Shown here: one piece after another, positions 5,592-6,056 of the stretch | How positions within the stretch are numbered: the stretch's first letter is position 1 | How the letters are laid out: each line of letters opens with the position of its first letter | From: CAZUHN01 sp964620535 | GTDB taxonomy: Bacteria > UBA8248 | Direction of reading: 5' to 3' | Assembly: GCA_964620535.1 (NCBI GenBank) | Contig: CAZUHN010000209.1 | Coordinates: 1 to 6,056 of the forward strand | DNA: 6,056 bases | Program-made: the position numbers and the translations under genes | Notes under the pieces: generated by a model | Databases searched by the model: none | The model's input: the letters and a program-made list of their open reading frames with translations, nothing else | Told to the model about the DNA's origin: nothing

Positions 5592-5683
5592 GCGGAAATT
5601 CGGAGAATTGTCCGGCTGGATTCGGATTCCATGCCGTTCATTATGGGAGCCCGCAGGCTCACCGATAAGGGAGAAGGAAGAAA
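5592..5683 (+). other. iscS-iscU gap with two small hairpins
   Basis: This is a 92-nt untranslated gap. GGA-AATTC (5594-5601) pairs with GAATT-G-TCC (5605-5613) around a GGA loop, with one bulged G. GAGCC (5647-5651) pairs with GGCTC (5656-5660) around CGCA, ending 23 nt before the iscU ATG. Neither is followed by a T run, so they are not terminators. They could affect mRNA processing or stability and set the different expression of IscU and IscS. No promoter is apparent. Confidence 0.4.
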
Positions 5684-6056
5684 ATGGCGTACAGCGACAA
5701 AGTGGTCGAGCACTATAATAATCCGCGCAACGTCGGCTCGCTCGACAAGAGCGCTCCGAACGTTGGCACGGGGATTGTCGGCGCCCCCGAGTGCGGCGAC
5801 GTGATGAAGCTCCAGATCAAGGTAAGCGACGAGGGCACGATCGAGGACGCCAAGTTCAAGACCTTCGGCTGCGGAAGCGCCATCGCGTCGAGCTCGCTGG
5901 CGACCGAGTGGCTGAAGGGCAAGTCCGTGGACGAAGCCGAGGAAATCAAGAACACCCAGATCGTCGAGGAACTGAGCCTGCCCCCGGTGAAGATTCACTG
6001 TTCGGTTCTGGCCGAGGACGCGATCAAATTGGCACTCAACGACTACCGGGAGAAGA
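5684..6056 (+). CDS. iscU: Iron-sulfur cluster scaffold protein IscU (3' end cut by window)
   Basis: The first 124 codons are present. E. coli IscU has 128 residues, so only the last few and the stop are missing. IscU takes sulfur from IscS and iron to assemble [2Fe-2S] clusters, then hands them on with the HscA/HscB chaperones. The three ligand cysteines are present: Cys37 in PECGD, Cys63 in FGCGSA and Cys106 in KIHCS, with the conserved Asp39 and His105. The HscA recognition motif LPPVK is at 99-103, which suggests an hscBA pair is encoded elsewhere, probably just downstream. The N-terminus YSDKVVEHYNNPRNVG is typical of IscU rather than SufU or NifU. The ATG at 5684 follows a GGGAGAAGGAAG purine block that supplies the Shine-Dalgarno. 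Confidence 0.97.
   Translation, partial: MAYSDKVVEHYNNPRNVGSLDKSAPNVGTGIVGAPECGDVMKLQIKVSDEGTIEDAKFKTFGCGSAIASSSLATEWLKGKSVDEAEEIKNTQIVEELSLPPVKIHCSVLAEDAIKLALNDYREK

Noticed and set aside
5631..5803. Small + strand frame starting at an ATG in the iscS-iscU gap and overlapping iscU
   Set aside because: No ribosome-binding site, and most of it is iscU read in another frame; an upstream regulatory peptide cannot be supported.

Overview
This looks like a chromosomal segment of a GC-rich, probably Gram-negative bacterium. The grounds are the strongly G/C-biased third codon positions, a secreted periplasmic-type solute-binding protein, and an iscR-iscS-iscU operon with a classical IscR operator. 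The lineage cannot be fixed from the sequence alone. No phage, CRISPR, tRNA or rRNA gene was seen, and nothing resembles a new defence or biosynthetic system.

Layout. Positions 1-251 hold the 3' end of a thioredoxin-type arsenate reductase (arsC-like, + strand). It converges on mutY, the adenine DNA glycosylase (312-1475, - strand). A 79-bp gap carrying a palindromic GGTATACC separates mutY from a divergent gene for a secreted type I solute-binding protein (1555-2781, +). Directly behind that gene lies a long imperfect inverted repeat (2783-2859). Next comes the decayed 3' end of an IS3-family element (2923-3341, - strand), with a frameshift, a lost catalytic Asp and no 5' part. About 345 bp of AT-richer DNA of unknown origin follows.

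From 3656 the iron-sulfur assembly operon begins. It has an A/T-rich UP-like element, a near-consensus sigma70 promoter (TTGACA, 17 bp, TATATA) and an IscR box laid over the -10 and start site. A 227-nt leader follows, whose last 109 nt are about 90% purine. Then come iscR (3949-4374), iscS (4371-5591, 4-bp overlap with iscR) and iscU (from 5684, cut by the window end just short of its expected C-terminus).

How the genes work together. IscS takes sulfur from cysteine, IscU is the scaffold on which the cluster is built, and IscR senses cluster supply and should repress its own promoter through the box at 3713-3737. MutY is itself a [4Fe-4S] enzyme and so a likely client of this pathway, although it is not in the operon. 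The most useful points are the operator and promoter architecture, the unusual polypurine leader, the variant cysteine spacing in IscR, and the unexplained palindrome and AT-rich segment between the binding protein and the isc promoter.
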